64,000 nt of DNA from Rhizobium sp. Leaf371 (GTDB lineage: Bacteria > Pseudomonadota > Alphaproteobacteria > Rhizobiales > Rhizobiaceae): assembly GCF_001424045.1 (NCBI RefSeq), contig NZ_LMQB01000001.1, positions 966,083 through 1,030,082 of the forward strand, in the 5' to 3' direction. The position numbers were made by a program, and so were the translations under genes. Shown in pieces: positions 29,201 to 39,229 of this stretch (within the stretch, counting starts at the first letter, position 1; every line of letters begins with the position of its first letter). Below the pieces are notes generated by a model, which searched no databases, had not been told where the DNA came from, and saw only the letters and a program-made list of their open reading frames with translations.

Positions 29201-32200
29201 TTGCCGGATTCGACAAGAAGAAGATTGCAGGCGTTGCGCGCGAGATCACCATCGGACCCGTGCCGGCCGGCGTCGAGCCGCTGCTGTTGGCCGAGATCGC
29301 ACGCGCGGAAGGGCCGGTCGCCTATATTTTGTCCGACGGGCAGCGCCTGGCCGATATCGAGCAGATGCTCGGTTTTGCCGCGCCCGATATTCCCGTTCTG
29401 ACCCTACCGGGCTGGGACTGTCTTCCCTATGACCGGGTGTCTCCGAGCGCCGACGTCTCTGCCCGGCGGCTGTCTGCGCTGAGCGCACTGATCGCGCATG
29501 CCCGAAAGCCGCATCCGGCCATCGTGCTGGTCACCGTCAACGCCGCGCTGCAGAAGATGGCGCCGAAGGACGTGATCGAGGGGCTCGCCTTTTCCGCCCG
29601 GCCGGGCGCGAACATTCGCATGGACGATGTGGCGGCGCTCCTGTCGCGAAACGGGTTCGAGCGCGTGGCAACGGTGCGCGAGGTCGGCGAATATGCCGTG
29701 CGCGGCGGCATTCTCGATGTGTTCGTTCCCGGCAGCGCGGAGCCGGTGCGGCTGGATTTCTTCGGCGACACGCTGGAGACGATCCGGTCCTTCGATCCCG
29801 CTAGCCAGCGCACGACGGGGCAGGCGCGGTCGCTCGATCTCAATCCGATGAGCGAGGTGTCGCTGACGCCGGAAACGATCAGCCATTTCCGCACGCGCTA
29901 TCTCGCGCTGTTCGGCGCGACGACACGCGACGATGCGCTGTATCAGGCCGTGTCCGAAGGGCGGCGCTATGCCGGCATGGAGCATTGGCTGCCGCTGTTC
30001 TACGATCATCTCGACAGCGTCTTCGATTATCTCCCGGGTTTCCGGATCGTCACCGACCATGTCGTGCGCGAGGCTGCGGCCGAACGCTCCAAGCTCGTTC
30101 ACGACTATTACGACGCGCGGCGCGATACAGGGACGCAGGGCAAGAACCAGGCATCGCAGGGCACGCCCTACAAGCCGGTGCCGCCGGAGCAGCTTTATCT
30201 GACGACCGATCAGTTTTCCGCGGCCCTGACGAGCGGCAACGCCATTCGCCTGTCGCCCTTCTCCGAGCCGGAAGGCGAGGGCCGCAAAGTCGTGACCATC
30301 GATGCGCGCCTGGGCGTGCGCTGGGCGAAGAACGCGAACGAAAGTGCGCCGGAGGGCGAACGCATCAACGTGTTCGACCAGGCCGTGAAATATATCGCCG
30401 ACAAGCGCGCCAAGGGCGCCAAGGTGCTGGTGACCGGCTGGTCGGACGGGTCGCTCGACCGCCTGCTGCAGGTGCTTGCGGAGCATGGGCTCGGCAACAT
30501 CAAGCCGGTCGCGTCGTTCAATGAGGTCGGCAAGCTGAAATCCGGAGAGGCGGCGGCCGCCGTCCTCAGCCTGGAAAGCGGTTTCGAAAGCGGCGATCTC
30601 GTCGTCATCGGCGAGCAGGATATTCTCGGCGACCGCATGGTGCGCCGCTCCAAGCGCCGCAAGCGCGGCGCGGATTTCATCGCCGAAGTGGCCGGGCTCG
30701 ATGAAGGCTCGATCGTCGTCCACGCCGAGCACGGCATTGGACGATTTGTGGGCCTGCGAACCATCGAGGCGGCCGGGGCGCCGCATGCGTGCCTCGAACT
30801 CGTCTATGCCGACGACGCCAAGCTCTATCTTCCGGTCGAGAATATCGACCTTCTCTCCCGCTACGGTTCGGAGGGGAGCGACGCCATCCTCGACAAGCTG
30901 GGCGGCGTGGCGTGGCAGGCCCGCAAGGCCAAGCTGAAAAAGCGGCTTCTCGATATGGCCGGCGGGCTCATCCGCATCGCGGCCGAGCGGCTGACACGGC
31001 GCGCACCCGTGCTGACGACGCCCGAAGGCATCTACGACGAGTTTGCGGCACGCTTTCCCTATGACGAGACCGAGGACCAGATGACCTCGATCGAGGCCGT
31101 CCGGGACGATCTCGGTGCCGGTCGCCCCATGGACCGGCTGGTGTGCGGCGACGTCGGCTTCGGGAAGACCGAGGTCGCGCTGCGTGCCGCCTTCATCGCG
31201 GCGATGAACGGCGTACAGGTGGCGGTCGTCGTGCCTACCACGCTTCTCGCCCGCCAGCACTTCAAGTCCTTCACCGAGCGCTTCCGCGGTCTGCCGATCC
31301 GCCTGGCGCAGGCCTCGCGCCTCGTCGGCTCCAAGGAGCTGGCGCTGACGAAGAAGGAGGTCGCAGCCGGCAAGACCGATATCGTGGTGGGAACCCACGC
31401 TCTGCTCGGAAGCGCCATCAACTTCGCTAATCTCGGCCTCCTCATCATCGATGAGGAGCAGCATTTCGGCGTGAAGCACAAGGAACGGCTGAAGGAGTTG
31501 AAGTCGGACGTCCACGTGCTGACGCTGTCTGCAACGCCGATCCCGCGGACGCTCCAGCTCGCCCTGACCGGGGTGCGGGAACTCTCGCTCATCACCACGC
31601 CGCCCGTCGATCGCATGGCCGTGCGCACGTTCATCTCGCCGTTCGACGCCCTGACGATCCGCGAAACGCTGATGCGCGAGCACTACCGCGGCGGACAGAG
31701 CTTCTACGTCTGCCCACGGCTGGCCGATCTCGACGACGTTCAGGCCTTCCTCCAGTCCGACGTGCCGGAACTGAAGGTCGCCATCGCCCACGGTCAGATG
31801 CCGGCGACCGAACTCGAGGACATCATGAACGCCTTCTACGAAGGACGGTACGATGTGCTTCTGTCGACCACGATCGTCGAATCCGGCCTCGACGTTCCCC
31901 GCGCGAATACGCTGATCGTGCACCGGGCCGACATGTTCGGGCTGGCGCAGCTTTATCAGCTGCGCGGCCGGGTCGGGCGATCGAAGGTTCGCGCCTTCGC
32001 GCTGTTCACCCTGCCGGTGAACAAGACGCTGACGGGTCCGGCCGAACGGCGGCTGAAGGTTCTGCAGTCGCTCGACACGCTCGGCGCCGGTTTCCAGCTG
32101 GCAAGCCACGACCTCGATATCCGCGGTGCGGGCAATCTGCTCGGCGACGAGCAATCCGGTCACATCAAGGAGGTCGGCTTCGAGCTCTACCAGCAGATGC

Positions 32201-32703
32201 TGGAAGAAGCCGTCGCGGAGCTCAAGGGCGACGACGAGGTGACCGACAGCGGTTGGTCGCCTCAGATCTCGGTGGGGACGCCGGTGATGATTCCGGACGA
32301 ATACGTGCCGGATTTGCATCTTCGCCTGATGCTCTATCGCCGGCTCGGCGAGATCACCGAACTGGCCGATATCGACGCGTTCGGGGCGGAACTGATCGAC
32401 CGTTTCGGACCGCTGCCGATCGAGGTGCAGCACCTCCTGAAGATCGTCTACGTCAAATCGCTTTGCCGGACGGCCAATGTCGAGAAACTGGATGCCGGGC
32501 CGAAGGGCGTCGTGGTGCACTTCCGCAACCGCGATTTCCCGAACCCGGTAGGCCTCGTCGGCTATATCGCCAAGCAGGGGACGCTCGCCAAGGTGCGTCA
32601 GGACCAGAGCATCTTCTTCCAGCGCGATTATCCGACGCCCGAGAAGCGGCTTGCCGGCGCCGCCATGCTGATGACGCAACTTGCGGGCATCGCCAAGGCA
32701 TAA
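29197..32703 (+). CDS. mfd: Transcription-repair coupling factor Mfd
   Basis: The 1168-residue translocase removes stalled RNA polymerase at lesions and recruits UvrA. Domains in order: a UvrB-homology region (1 to about 330), a CarD-like RNA polymerase-interacting domain (VVHAEHGIGRFVGL, about 508-521), an SF2 translocase core (GDVGFGKTEVALRA, IIDEEQHFGVKHKE, LSATPIPRTLQLAL, QLRGRVGRS) and the TRCF C-terminal domain with PVMIPDEYVPDLHLRLMLYR. The length is normal. Its UvrA partner is also in this window. Confidence 0.97.
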   Translation: MIAGFDKKKIAGVAREITIGPVPAGVEPLLLAEIARAEGPVAYILSDGQRLADIEQMLGFAAPDIPVLTLPGWDCLPYDRVSPSADVSARRLSALSALIAHARKPHPAIVLVTVNAALQKMAPKDVIEGLAFSARPGANIRMDDVAALLSRNGFERVATVREVGEYAVRGGILDVFVPGSAEPVRLDFFGDTLETIRSFDPASQRTTGQARSLDLNPMSEVSLTPETISHFRTRYLALFGATTRDDALYQAVSEGRRYAGMEHWLPLFYDHLDSVFDYLPGFRIVTDHVVREAAAERSKLVHDYYDARRDTGTQGKNQASQGTPYKPVPPEQLYLTTDQFSAALTSGNAIRLSPFSEPEGEGRKVVTIDARLGVRWAKNANESAPEGERINVFDQAVKYIADKRAKGAKVLVTGWSDGSLDRLLQVLAEHGLGNIKPVASFNEVGKLKSGEAAAAVLSLESGFESGDLVVIGEQDILGDRMVRRSKRRKRGADFIAEVAGLDEGSIVVHAEHGIGRFVGLRTIEAAGAPHACLELVYADDAKLYLPVENIDLLSRYGSEGSDAILDKLGGVAWQARKAKLKKRLLDMAGGLIRIAAERLTRRAPVLTTPEGIYDEFAARFPYDETEDQMTSIEAVRDDLGAGRPMDRLVCGDVGFGKTEVALRAAFIAAMNGVQVAVVVPTTLLARQHFKSFTERFRGLPIRLAQASRLVGSKELALTKKEVAAGKTDIVVGTHALLGSAINFANLGLLIIDEEQHFGVKHKERLKELKSDVHVLTLSATPIPRTLQLALTGVRELSLITTPPVDRMAVRTFISPFDALTIRETLMREHYRGGQSFYVCPRLADLDDVQAFLQSDVPELKVAIAHGQMPATELEDIMNAFYEGRYDVLLSTTIVESGLDVPRANTLIVHRADMFGLAQLYQLRGRVGRSKVRAFALFTLPVNKTLTGPAERRLKVLQSLDTLGAGFQLASHDLDIRGAGNLLGDEQSGHIKEVGFELYQQMLEEAVAELKGDDEVTDSGWSPQISVGTPVMIPDEYVPDLHLRLMLYRRLGEITELADIDAFGAELIDRFGPLPIEVQHLLKIVYVKSLCRTANVEKLDAGPKGVVVHFRNRDFPNPVGLVGYIAKQGTLAKVRQDQSIFFQRDYPTPEKRLAGAAMLMTQLAGIAKA

Positions 32704-32726
32704 AGGGGCCAAGGCATAATGGGGCC
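32695..32726. repeat. 16-bp tandem duplication over the mfd stop codon
   Basis: AAGGCATAAAGGGGCC (32695-32710) is directly followed by AAGGCATAATGGGGCC, with one mismatch. The mfd TAA (32701-32703) lies in the first copy. It looks like a recent slippage duplication. Confidence 0.85.
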
Positions 32727-32735
32727 TACGAATAC

Positions 32736-32768
32736 GTGTCATGCGGTCTATGTCGGACCGCGTGACAC
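32736..32768. terminator. Hairpin between convergent mfd and dsbA-like genes
   Basis: GTGTCATGCGGTC and GACCGCGTGACAC form a 13-bp stem with one wobble pair around a 7-nt loop. The T-rich tail is weak (GCCTTTG). Its position between two convergent stops supports a bidirectional terminator role. Confidence 0.55.
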
Positions 32769-32787
32769 GCCTTTGTCGAAAGCCGCG

Positions 32788-33459
32788 TCAGTTGATGTTG
32801 GTTTGATTCTTCATCTGGGAGATGTCCCGCAGAGCGCCGGTGAGGACTTCCACCGACTGGGCGCCCATGACGGCATATTTGCTCTCGATGATGAAGCAGG
32901 GGACGCCGGTCACGCCCATGTCGCGCGCCACCTCGATTTCGGTCTGGACGTCCGCCGTATCCGCGTTCGATGCGAAGAGCGCGGTGACGACGGCGCGATC
33001 GAGACCGCCCGCTTCGGCGATATCGATCAGCGTTTCGCGGTCGCCAAGATTGCAGCCTTCCTCGAAGTAGGCCCGAAACAGGCCCGACACGACATTCGCT
33101 TGAATGTCCGCACCCTCGGCCTGTGCCCAACGGACGAGCCTGTGCGCGTCGAGCGTATTGGGGGAGATCGTCACGGCATCGAAGTCGAAGGCGACACCAT
33201 CGGCGCGTCCGAGCGCCGTCAGGTTTTCATGCGCCCGGGCCACGGCCTCGCTCCCGCCGAGCTTTGCAGCCAGATGTGCCTTGTGATCGACGCCCTCCGG
33301 CGGCAGATCCGGATTGAGCTGATAAGGGCGCCAGTTGACGGTGACCAGCATTTCGCTTGCAAGCTCCGCGATCGCTTTGTCCAGCCGCGCCTTGCCGAGA
33401 TAGCACCAGGGGCAGACGACGTCCGAGACGACGTCGACAGTGACGTGTTCCATTTTCAT
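32788..33459 (-). CDS. DsbA-family oxidoreductase (FrnE-like)
   Basis: The 223-residue thioredoxin-fold protein has CPWC at residues 16-19 (VVSDVVCPWCYLG), a large helical insertion and the late cis-Pro loop GVTGVPCFIIESKYAVMGAQ. These are features of the DsbA/FrnE-like branch. There is no signal peptide, so it is probably cytoplasmic and acts on thiols or disulfides. The ATG at 33459 overlaps the stop of the upstream binding-protein gene (ATGA); a second ATG at 33453 is also well placed behind GGAAGGA. Confidence 0.87.
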   Translation of the reverse strand: MKMEHVTVDVVSDVVCPWCYLGKARLDKAIAELASEMLVTVNWRPYQLNPDLPPEGVDHKAHLAAKLGGSEAVARAHENLTALGRADGVAFDFDAVTISPNTLDAHRLVRWAQAEGADIQANVVSGLFRAYFEEGCNLGDRETLIDIAEAGGLDRAVVTALFASNADTADVQTEIEVARDMGVTGVPCFIIESKYAVMGAQSVEVLTGALRDISQMKNQTNIN

Positions 33460-35330
33460 TCCTTCCCTTGCTGAGGGGGTTGGCCGGCAGGCGTCTGGGA
33501 GGCCGGCGATGCCGTCACCGTCTGCGCATCGACGTCCCACCAGGTCGGAAGGCCGTAGCCATAGAGCGGCACGGTGTTCGGCCGTCCGATGCGCTTGTGG
33601 CGGCCGACCCATTGTGACGCCACATGGTAAAGCGGTACCGCGTAGAAGTTCGAAACGAGCATTCTGTCGTGGGCGCGGACGGCGGCGGTGAAATCCTCCT
33701 GCGAGCGCGCCTGCAGGATATTGTTGACCAGCGTGTCGACATCCTTGTCGGCGACGCCGGCAAAGTTGTCACTGCCCTCCCGGTTCCGGGATTGCGAGGT
33801 CCAGCGACCGACCTGCTCGATGCCGGGCGACAGGGAGGAGGGGAACGACTTGATGATGATGTCGTAGTCGAAGGACTGGCTGCGCTGCTGGTACTGCGAA
33901 TCATCGACCGTGCGCACGCCGGCGCGGATGCCGACTGCAGCGAGGAAGCGCTGATAGGCCAGCGCCATCTTCTCCTGTCCCTCGTTCTGGGTCATGATCT
34001 CGAAGGCGAGCTGCTGACCGTCGGCGTTCTTCATCTGGCCGTCGCGGATCGTGTAGCCGGCTTCGCGCAGCAGAGTCACGGCTTCGCGCAGGACGTTGCG
34101 GTCGCGTCCGGATGCGTCGGTGACGGGGAGGCGGTAGGTTCCGTCGAGCACGCCGGGCAGGATGCGGTTGCGGATATCGCCAAGCAGGTTCAGCTCACGA
34201 TCGTCGGCTGGCTGGCCGAGATAGGAGAGGCCGGAATTCTGCCAGTAGCTCTGCGTGCGCGTGTAGGCGCCGTCATAGAGGTTCTTGTTGACCCATTCGA
34301 AATCGAAGACGAGAGCCAGACCCTGCCGCAGCTTCGGATTGTCGAACATGGCGCGACGGGTGTTGAACACGAAGCCGAGCATGCCGGAGGGCGTCTTCGG
34401 CGAGAACGTGTCCTTGATGACCTCGCCGGAGCGCACGGCCGGGAAATCGTAACTGCGCGCCCAGCGATTGGGGCTGCCTTCCGGGTAGATGTCGATCTCG
34501 CCCTTCTTGAAGGCTTCGAACAGCGAATTGTCCTGGAGGAAATACTCGACCGAGATGCGGTCGTAATTGTCCTGGCCAATCTTGGAGGGCAGGTCCTTCG
34601 CCCAATAGTTGGGGTCGCGCTCGTAGACGATCCGCTCGCCCGGCGTCACGGAGGCCACCTTGTAAGGCCCCGACCCGATCGGGAACGTCAGCGTCGTCTG
34701 GTCGAAGGTCTCGACCGGGGTGGCGTGCTTCGGCATGATCGGCGTCATGGCGATGAGGAGCGGAAATTCGCGGTCGCTCTTCTCGTTGAAGGTGAAGCGA
34801 ACGCTCCGGTCTCCGACTTTTTCCATTTTCGCGACCTTGTCGAGCCGCGACGCGAACGGCACACGGCCCTTGTCGCGGAAGATCTCGAAGGTGAAGATCA
34901 CATCCTCCGGCGTCACCGGCCGGCCGTCGGACCAGCGCGCCTTCGGATTGATATTGAACTGGATGAAGGTGCGGTCCTCGTCCCACTCCACCGTTTCCGC
35001 GAGCAGGCCGTAGAGCGAGAAGGCCTCGTCGCGCGAGCGCGTCATGAGGGAGTCATAGACGAGATTGCCATATTCCGGATCGAGCATGCCGCGCGCCGTG
35101 GTGCGCATGCTTTTCAGGATGAACGGATTCAGATTGTCGAAAGACCCGACCACGCCATAGGAGATATGACCGCCTTTTTTGACCTGCGGATCGACGTAAG
35201 GAAAATTCTTGAAGCCGGCGGGCAGGGCGGGCGCCCCATGCATGGCGATGCCGTGAACGGGTTCGGCGCTGGCAAGGCCAGCGGCCGTCAGCGAGGTGAA
35301 CAGGGCAAGGCCCAGAAACAATGCGCGCAC
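33456..35330 (-). CDS. Peptide/oligopeptide-type extracellular solute-binding protein
   Basis: The 624-residue periplasmic protein is of the family 5 (DppA/OppA, YejA-like) type. A GTG at 35330 follows GGAGAA and gives a clean signal peptide, RALFLGLALFTSLTAAGLASA. The longer ATG start at 35402 would put 24 extra residues ahead of it. Family blocks include WSDGRPVTPEDVIFTFE, PIGSGPYKVASVTPG, FNTRRAMFDNPKLRQGLALVFDFEWVN and DYDIIIKSFPSSLSPG. No permease or ATPase gene lies beside it, so its transporter is elsewhere or it acts alone. The stop overlaps the DsbA-like start. Confidence 0.88.
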   Translation of the reverse strand: MRALFLGLALFTSLTAAGLASAEPVHGIAMHGAPALPAGFKNFPYVDPQVKKGGHISYGVVGSFDNLNPFILKSMRTTARGMLDPEYGNLVYDSLMTRSRDEAFSLYGLLAETVEWDEDRTFIQFNINPKARWSDGRPVTPEDVIFTFEIFRDKGRVPFASRLDKVAKMEKVGDRSVRFTFNEKSDREFPLLIAMTPIMPKHATPVETFDQTTLTFPIGSGPYKVASVTPGERIVYERDPNYWAKDLPSKIGQDNYDRISVEYFLQDNSLFEAFKKGEIDIYPEGSPNRWARSYDFPAVRSGEVIKDTFSPKTPSGMLGFVFNTRRAMFDNPKLRQGLALVFDFEWVNKNLYDGAYTRTQSYWQNSGLSYLGQPADDRELNLLGDIRNRILPGVLDGTYRLPVTDASGRDRNVLREAVTLLREAGYTIRDGQMKNADGQQLAFEIMTQNEGQEKMALAYQRFLAAVGIRAGVRTVDDSQYQQRSQSFDYDIIIKSFPSSLSPGIEQVGRWTSQSRNREGSDNFAGVADKDVDTLVNNILQARSQEDFTAAVRAHDRMLVSNFYAVPLYHVASQWVGRHKRIGRPNTVPLYGYGLPTWWDVDAQTVTASPASQTPAGQPPQQGKE

Positions 35331-35819
35331 GCGGTTCTCCGATGCGGACGGGCCCGGCAAGAACGCGAGCGGATCCAGAAACGATTCCCGCCAACCTATC
35401 ATGCCGGGTCTTTTTTTGAAGCTTGCGCCGGTAGAATGGCCGTTGTGTGGGGAGCGCGGGTCGAAATCTCACGCGCCTGCACGCAATTTTCGGCGGGCAT
35501 GACTGGATTAGGCACGCGTGACGCGCTAGGAGAGGAAACCGCCACTGGACGGGTCATGCAATTGCCTCAATTGACCAACAGAGGAGCGGACGGCCGAGCA
35601 CTCGCCCAGTCGAGCAAGCGGATGTCGAGCACGCAGATATTGTGGACGAGCAAGCGACATCGGGATGAGCGGGTGTGCTTCTGTGGTTCTCGAGACCATT
35701 CAGGGTCGAGCGCAGAACGATCGCAACCGATCCTGTCGTGAACGTGATGTTGCGCGTCTTGTCGAGAGAGCGCTGCATCCGAGCCGCAGAAACGATGAAT
35801 TCAGGAGACGGATATCGTT
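35331..35819. other. Intergenic region with short repeats
   Basis: Divergent spacer between the binding-protein gene and ialB. No convincing gene is seen. A 15-bp unit is repeated in tandem: GTCGAGCAAGCGGAT (35609-35623) and GTCGAGCACGCAGAT (35624-35638), with a third partial copy near 35645. Short frames crossing the repeats give low-complexity Ser/Cys peptides. Confidence 0.5.
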
Positions 35820-36449
35820 ATGACCTTCAAGCCCACCCTTACCAGGAAAGTCGCAATTTCGGCTTTCGCCGGCGCCGTAGCAGCTGCCGCAATGCCGTCG
35901 GCGTCTTTCGCGCAGCAGGCCGGCCAGCGTGCGCCGCAGGGCTGGTTCAAAGTCTGCACCAAGCAGGAAGATAACGACGTCTGCATAGTGCAGAACCTGC
36001 TCTCCGCCAATAACGGCCAGCTGGTCACCGCTGCCGGCCTCATCAGCGTGCAGGGCAAGGTCAACCGCAAGATCCTTCAGGTCTCGGTGCCGTCCGCGCG
36101 CCTGCTGCCGCCCGGCGTCCAGGTGCAGATCGACGGTGGCAAGCCGATCAAGCTCGACTACGCCATCTGCATGCCCGACAAGTGCGTGGCAGAAGCGCCG
36201 CTGACCGACGCCGTCATCGCCAGCCTGAAGAAGGGCAGCGAGGTCGTGTTCACGTCGATCAACTTCCAGCGCGCGCCGAACCCGATCAAGATGTCGCTCG
36301 AAGGCTTCACCGGCGTCTTCGACGGCGAGCCGATCGAGCAGTCGAAGCTGCAGGAACGCCAGCGCCTGCTGCAGGAAGAAATGCAGAAGAAGGCGGAAGA
36401 TGCCCGAAAGAAGCTTGAGGAAGCCCAGAAGGCTGCCAAGCAGAACTGA
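35820..36449 (+). CDS. Invasion-associated locus B (IalB) family protein
   Basis: The 209-residue secreted protein has an N-terminal signal peptide (to about ASFAQ) and an IalB domain with four cysteines (WFKVCTKQEDNDVCIVQ, YAICMPDKCVAEAPL). It also has the phrase FQRAPNPIKMSLEGFTGVFDG. A highly charged, probably coiled-coil C-terminus (about 175-207, Glu/Lys/Gln-rich) follows. IalB proteins contribute to host-cell entry in Bartonella, but free-living relatives also carry them and their function there is unclear. A strong terminator follows. Confidence 0.9.
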   Translation: MTFKPTLTRKVAISAFAGAVAAAAMPSASFAQQAGQRAPQGWFKVCTKQEDNDVCIVQNLLSANNGQLVTAAGLISVQGKVNRKILQVSVPSARLLPPGVQVQIDGGKPIKLDYAICMPDKCVAEAPLTDAVIASLKKGSEVVFTSINFQRAPNPIKMSLEGFTGVFDGEPIEQSKLQERQRLLQEEMQKKAEDARKKLEEAQKAAKQN

Positions 36450-36473
36450 TCAGTAGCATATCATTTCCCAACA

Positions 36474-36504
36474 AAAAGCCCGGATCCTGCGATCCGGGCT
36501 TTTC
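36474..36504. terminator. Terminator between ialB and hspQ
   Basis: A perfect 13-bp stem AAAAGCCCGGATC / GATCCGGGCTTTT with a 4-nt loop. A and T runs on both sides allow termination of both convergent genes. Confidence 0.92.
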
Positions 36505-36533
36505 TGTCTCTAGACAGGGAACGTTTGTCCCGA

Positions 36534-36866
36534 TCAGTGCGTAACAACCGCCTTCGGCTTGTACTGGCCGATGGTTTCGGGGTCGAAGAACGTTTCGACC
36601 TGCGAGTGACGAACGGGGGTGCCCGTCTCGTCCGACATCAGGTTCTGCTCCGAGACGTAGGCGACATATTCGCTCTCGTCGTTTTCCGCCAGCAGGTGAT
36701 AGAATGGCTGATCGCGATCGGGCCGCACCTCGGCCGGAATGGCGTTCCACCATTCTTCCGTGTTCGCGTATTCCGCATCAACGTCGAAGATCACGCCACG
36801 GAACGGGAAAAGCCGGTGGCGAACCACTTGTCCGATCTGGAACTTTGCATCTCTCTGTTTCATCAT
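36534..36866 (-). CDS. hspQ: Heat shock protein HspQ
   Basis: The 110-residue protein has the HspQ/YccV-type domain: FQIGQVVRHRLFPFRGVIFDVDAEY, then NTEEWWNAIP and DQPFYHLLAENDESEYVAYVSEQNL. In enterobacteria HspQ modulates Lon protease and DnaA turnover. The start at 36866 (MMKQRDAKFQ) has AAAGGA upstream; an ATG at 36887 lies ahead of that site and is less likely. Confidence 0.92.
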   Translation of the reverse strand: MMKQRDAKFQIGQVVRHRLFPFRGVIFDVDAEYANTEEWWNAIPAEVRPDRDQPFYHLLAENDESEYVAYVSEQNLMSDETGTPVRHSQVETFFDPETIGQYKPKAVVTH

Positions 36867-37001
36867 GACCGTATTCCTTTCTTTCAATATGTGGGAGGAA
36901 ACGCTCCGAGATCAAGGGACGAAGGGTGAACACAAAAATATTACACCCTAAAAAAGTCTCATCGTCTGAAAAGCTAATGTTGCGGCTGAAACGACCACTG
37001 A

Positions 37002-37042
37002 AACGGAAAAGGCCGACGCTTGCGGCGTCGGCCTTTTCCGTT
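37002..37042 (-). terminator. Terminator of glnB-glnA
   Basis: An 18-bp perfect inverted repeat, AACGGAAAAGGCCGACGC and its complement, surrounds a 5-nt loop. It lies 14 bp after the glnA stop, with a run of Ts on the transcribed side. Confidence 0.92.
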
Positions 37043-37055
37043 CGTCTGACGTGGA

Positions 37056-38465
37056 TCAACCCGAATAATACATGTCGAATTCGACCGGGTGCGGGGTCAT
37101 ATCGTAGCGCATGACTTCCGCCATCTTCAGTTCGATATAGGCGTCGATCTGGTCGTCGTCGAAGACGCCGCCGGCCGTGAGGAATTTCCGGTCGCGATCG
37201 AGATTTTCGAGCGCTTCGCGAAGCGAGCCGCAGACCGTCGGGATCTTCTTCAGCTCCTTGGCCGGCAGGTCGTAGAGATCCTTGTCCATCGCCTTGCCGG
37301 GATGGATCTTGTTGCGGATGCCATCGAGACCGGCCATCAGCATGGAGGCGAAGGCCAGATAGGGATTTGCCAGCGGATCGGGGAAGCGGACTTCGACACG
37401 CTTCGACTTCGCGCCGGAGCCGAAGGGGATGCGGCAGGAGGCCGAGCGGTTGCGGGCGGAATAGGCCAGCAGAACCGGCGCCTCGTAGCCCGGAACCAGA
37501 CGCTTGTAGGAGTTGGTCGTCGGGTTGGTGAAGGCATTGATAGCCTTGGCGTGGCGAATAATGCCGCCGATGTAGAACAGGCAGTTTTCCGAAAGCCCGG
37601 CATATTCGTCGCCGGCGAAGGTCGGCTTGCCGTCCTTCCAGATCGACTGGTGCACATGCATGCCCGAGCCATTGTCGCCGAAGATGGGCTTCGGCATGAA
37701 GGTCGCCGTCTTGCCGTAGGCGTTCGCCACCTGATGCACGACGTATTTGTAGATCTGGATCTGGTCGGCGCTGCGAACCAGCGTGTCGAATTTCACGCCG
37801 AGTTCGTGCTGCGCAGCCGCCACTTCATGGTGCTGCTTCTCGACCGTCACGCCCATTTCCGACAGGACCGTGAGCATTTCCGAGCGCATGTCCTGGCAGC
37901 TGTCGATCGGCGGGACGGGGAAATAGCCGCCCTTGACGCGCGGACGGTGTCCAAGGTTTCCGGTGTCGTAGGCGGTATCGTCGTTCGACGGCAGTTCTGA
38001 GGAATCGAGCTTGAAGCCGGTATTGTAAGGGTCGGCCTTGTAGCGGACGTCGTCGAAAATGAAGAACTCCGGCTCGGGGCCGACGAAGACGGTGTCGCCG
38101 ATACCGGATGACTTCAGGTAGGCTTCCGCCTTCTTCGCCGTTCCGCGCGGGTCGCGATTGTAGGCCTCGCCCGAGATCGGATCGAGGATGTCGCAGACCA
38201 CGACCATGGTGGACTGGGCGAAGAACGGGTCCATGTGCACCGTGGCCGTATCCGGCATCAGCACCATGTCGGACTCATTGATGGCCTTCCAGCCGCCAAT
38301 GGACGAGCCGTCGAACATGACGCCATCGACGAACATGTCTTCATCGACGCAGGACACATCCATCGTCACGTGCTGAAGCTTGCCCTTGGGATCGGTGAAT
38401 CGAAGGTCGACGAACTTGACGTCGTTTTCCTTGATCTGCTTGAGGATGTCGCTCGCAGTCGTCAT
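37056..38465 (-). CDS. glnA: Glutamine synthetase type I
   Basis: The 469-residue enzyme assimilates ammonia by making glutamine from glutamate. GSI blocks are intact: an N-terminal beta-grasp domain with [11 protein letters not shown], metal and substrate loops [13 protein letters not shown] and [18 protein letters not shown]-binding KPIFGD and the adenylylation loop [10 protein letters not shown] near the expected Tyr397. It follows glnB with a 58-bp gap, so both probably use the sigma-54-type promoter before glnB. Confidence 0.97.
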   Translation of the reverse strand: MTTASDILKQIKENDVKFVDLRFTDPKGKLQHVTMDVSCVDEDMFVDGVMFDGSSIGGWKAINESDMVLMPDTATVHMDPFFAQSTMVVVCDILDPISGEAYNRDPRGTAKKAEAYLKSSGIGDTVFVGPEPEFFIFDDVRYKADPYNTGFKLDSSELPSNDDTAYDTGNLGHRPRVKGGYFPVPPIDSCQDMRSEMLTVLSEMGVTVEKQHHEVAAAQHELGVKFDTLVRSADQIQIYKYVVHQVANAYGKTATFMPKPIFGDNGSGMHVHQSIWKDGKPTFAGDEYAGLSENCLFYIGGIIRHAKAINAFTNPTTNSYKRLVPGYEAPVLLAYSARNRSASCRIPFGSGAKSKRVEVRFPDPLANPYLAFASMLMAGLDGIRNKIHPGKAMDKDLYDLPAKELKKIPTVCGSLREALENLDRDRKFLTAGGVFDDDQIDAYIELKMAEVMRYDMTPHPVEFDMYYSG

Positions 38466-38523
38466 ATCGGAGATGTCCTTCCCTGTCGGTTATAGGCCGC
38501 CGCGCGAATGCGGCGGCGTGAAA

Positions 38524-38943
<420 letters not shown>

Positions 38944-39229
38944 TCAAAATCTCGACGCATTTGCCTTTGGTGTGCGTGGATCGGAAGCGGTTTTTCTCGT
39001 TCCGCGCCAGTATTGCAGGAGAATGCCTATTTCTTGTGAAATGCGAGCGGTTTACGGCAATTTGATGCACTGCGAGACGAATTTGACCGGTTTCAGCATG
39101 ATATTTGAGCGCCAAATATATGCAGATGCTCAGGAATTGGTCAACACGCATTCCTGCGAGACGCTTGATTTCCAGCTTTCGCCTCTTCAGTGTAAGAGCA
39201 GGATCACGCATTTTTGCGGAGGTGGCAAG

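Noticed and set aside
29404-32742. 1112-residue open frame opposite mfd
   Set aside because: It is a high-GC shadow: Asp/His/Arg-rich, no family motifs, and antisense to an intact mfd.
35554-35778. Minus-strand 74-residue frame with repeated Ser/Cys
   Set aside because: The pattern comes from the short DNA repeat units, and there is no ribosome site.
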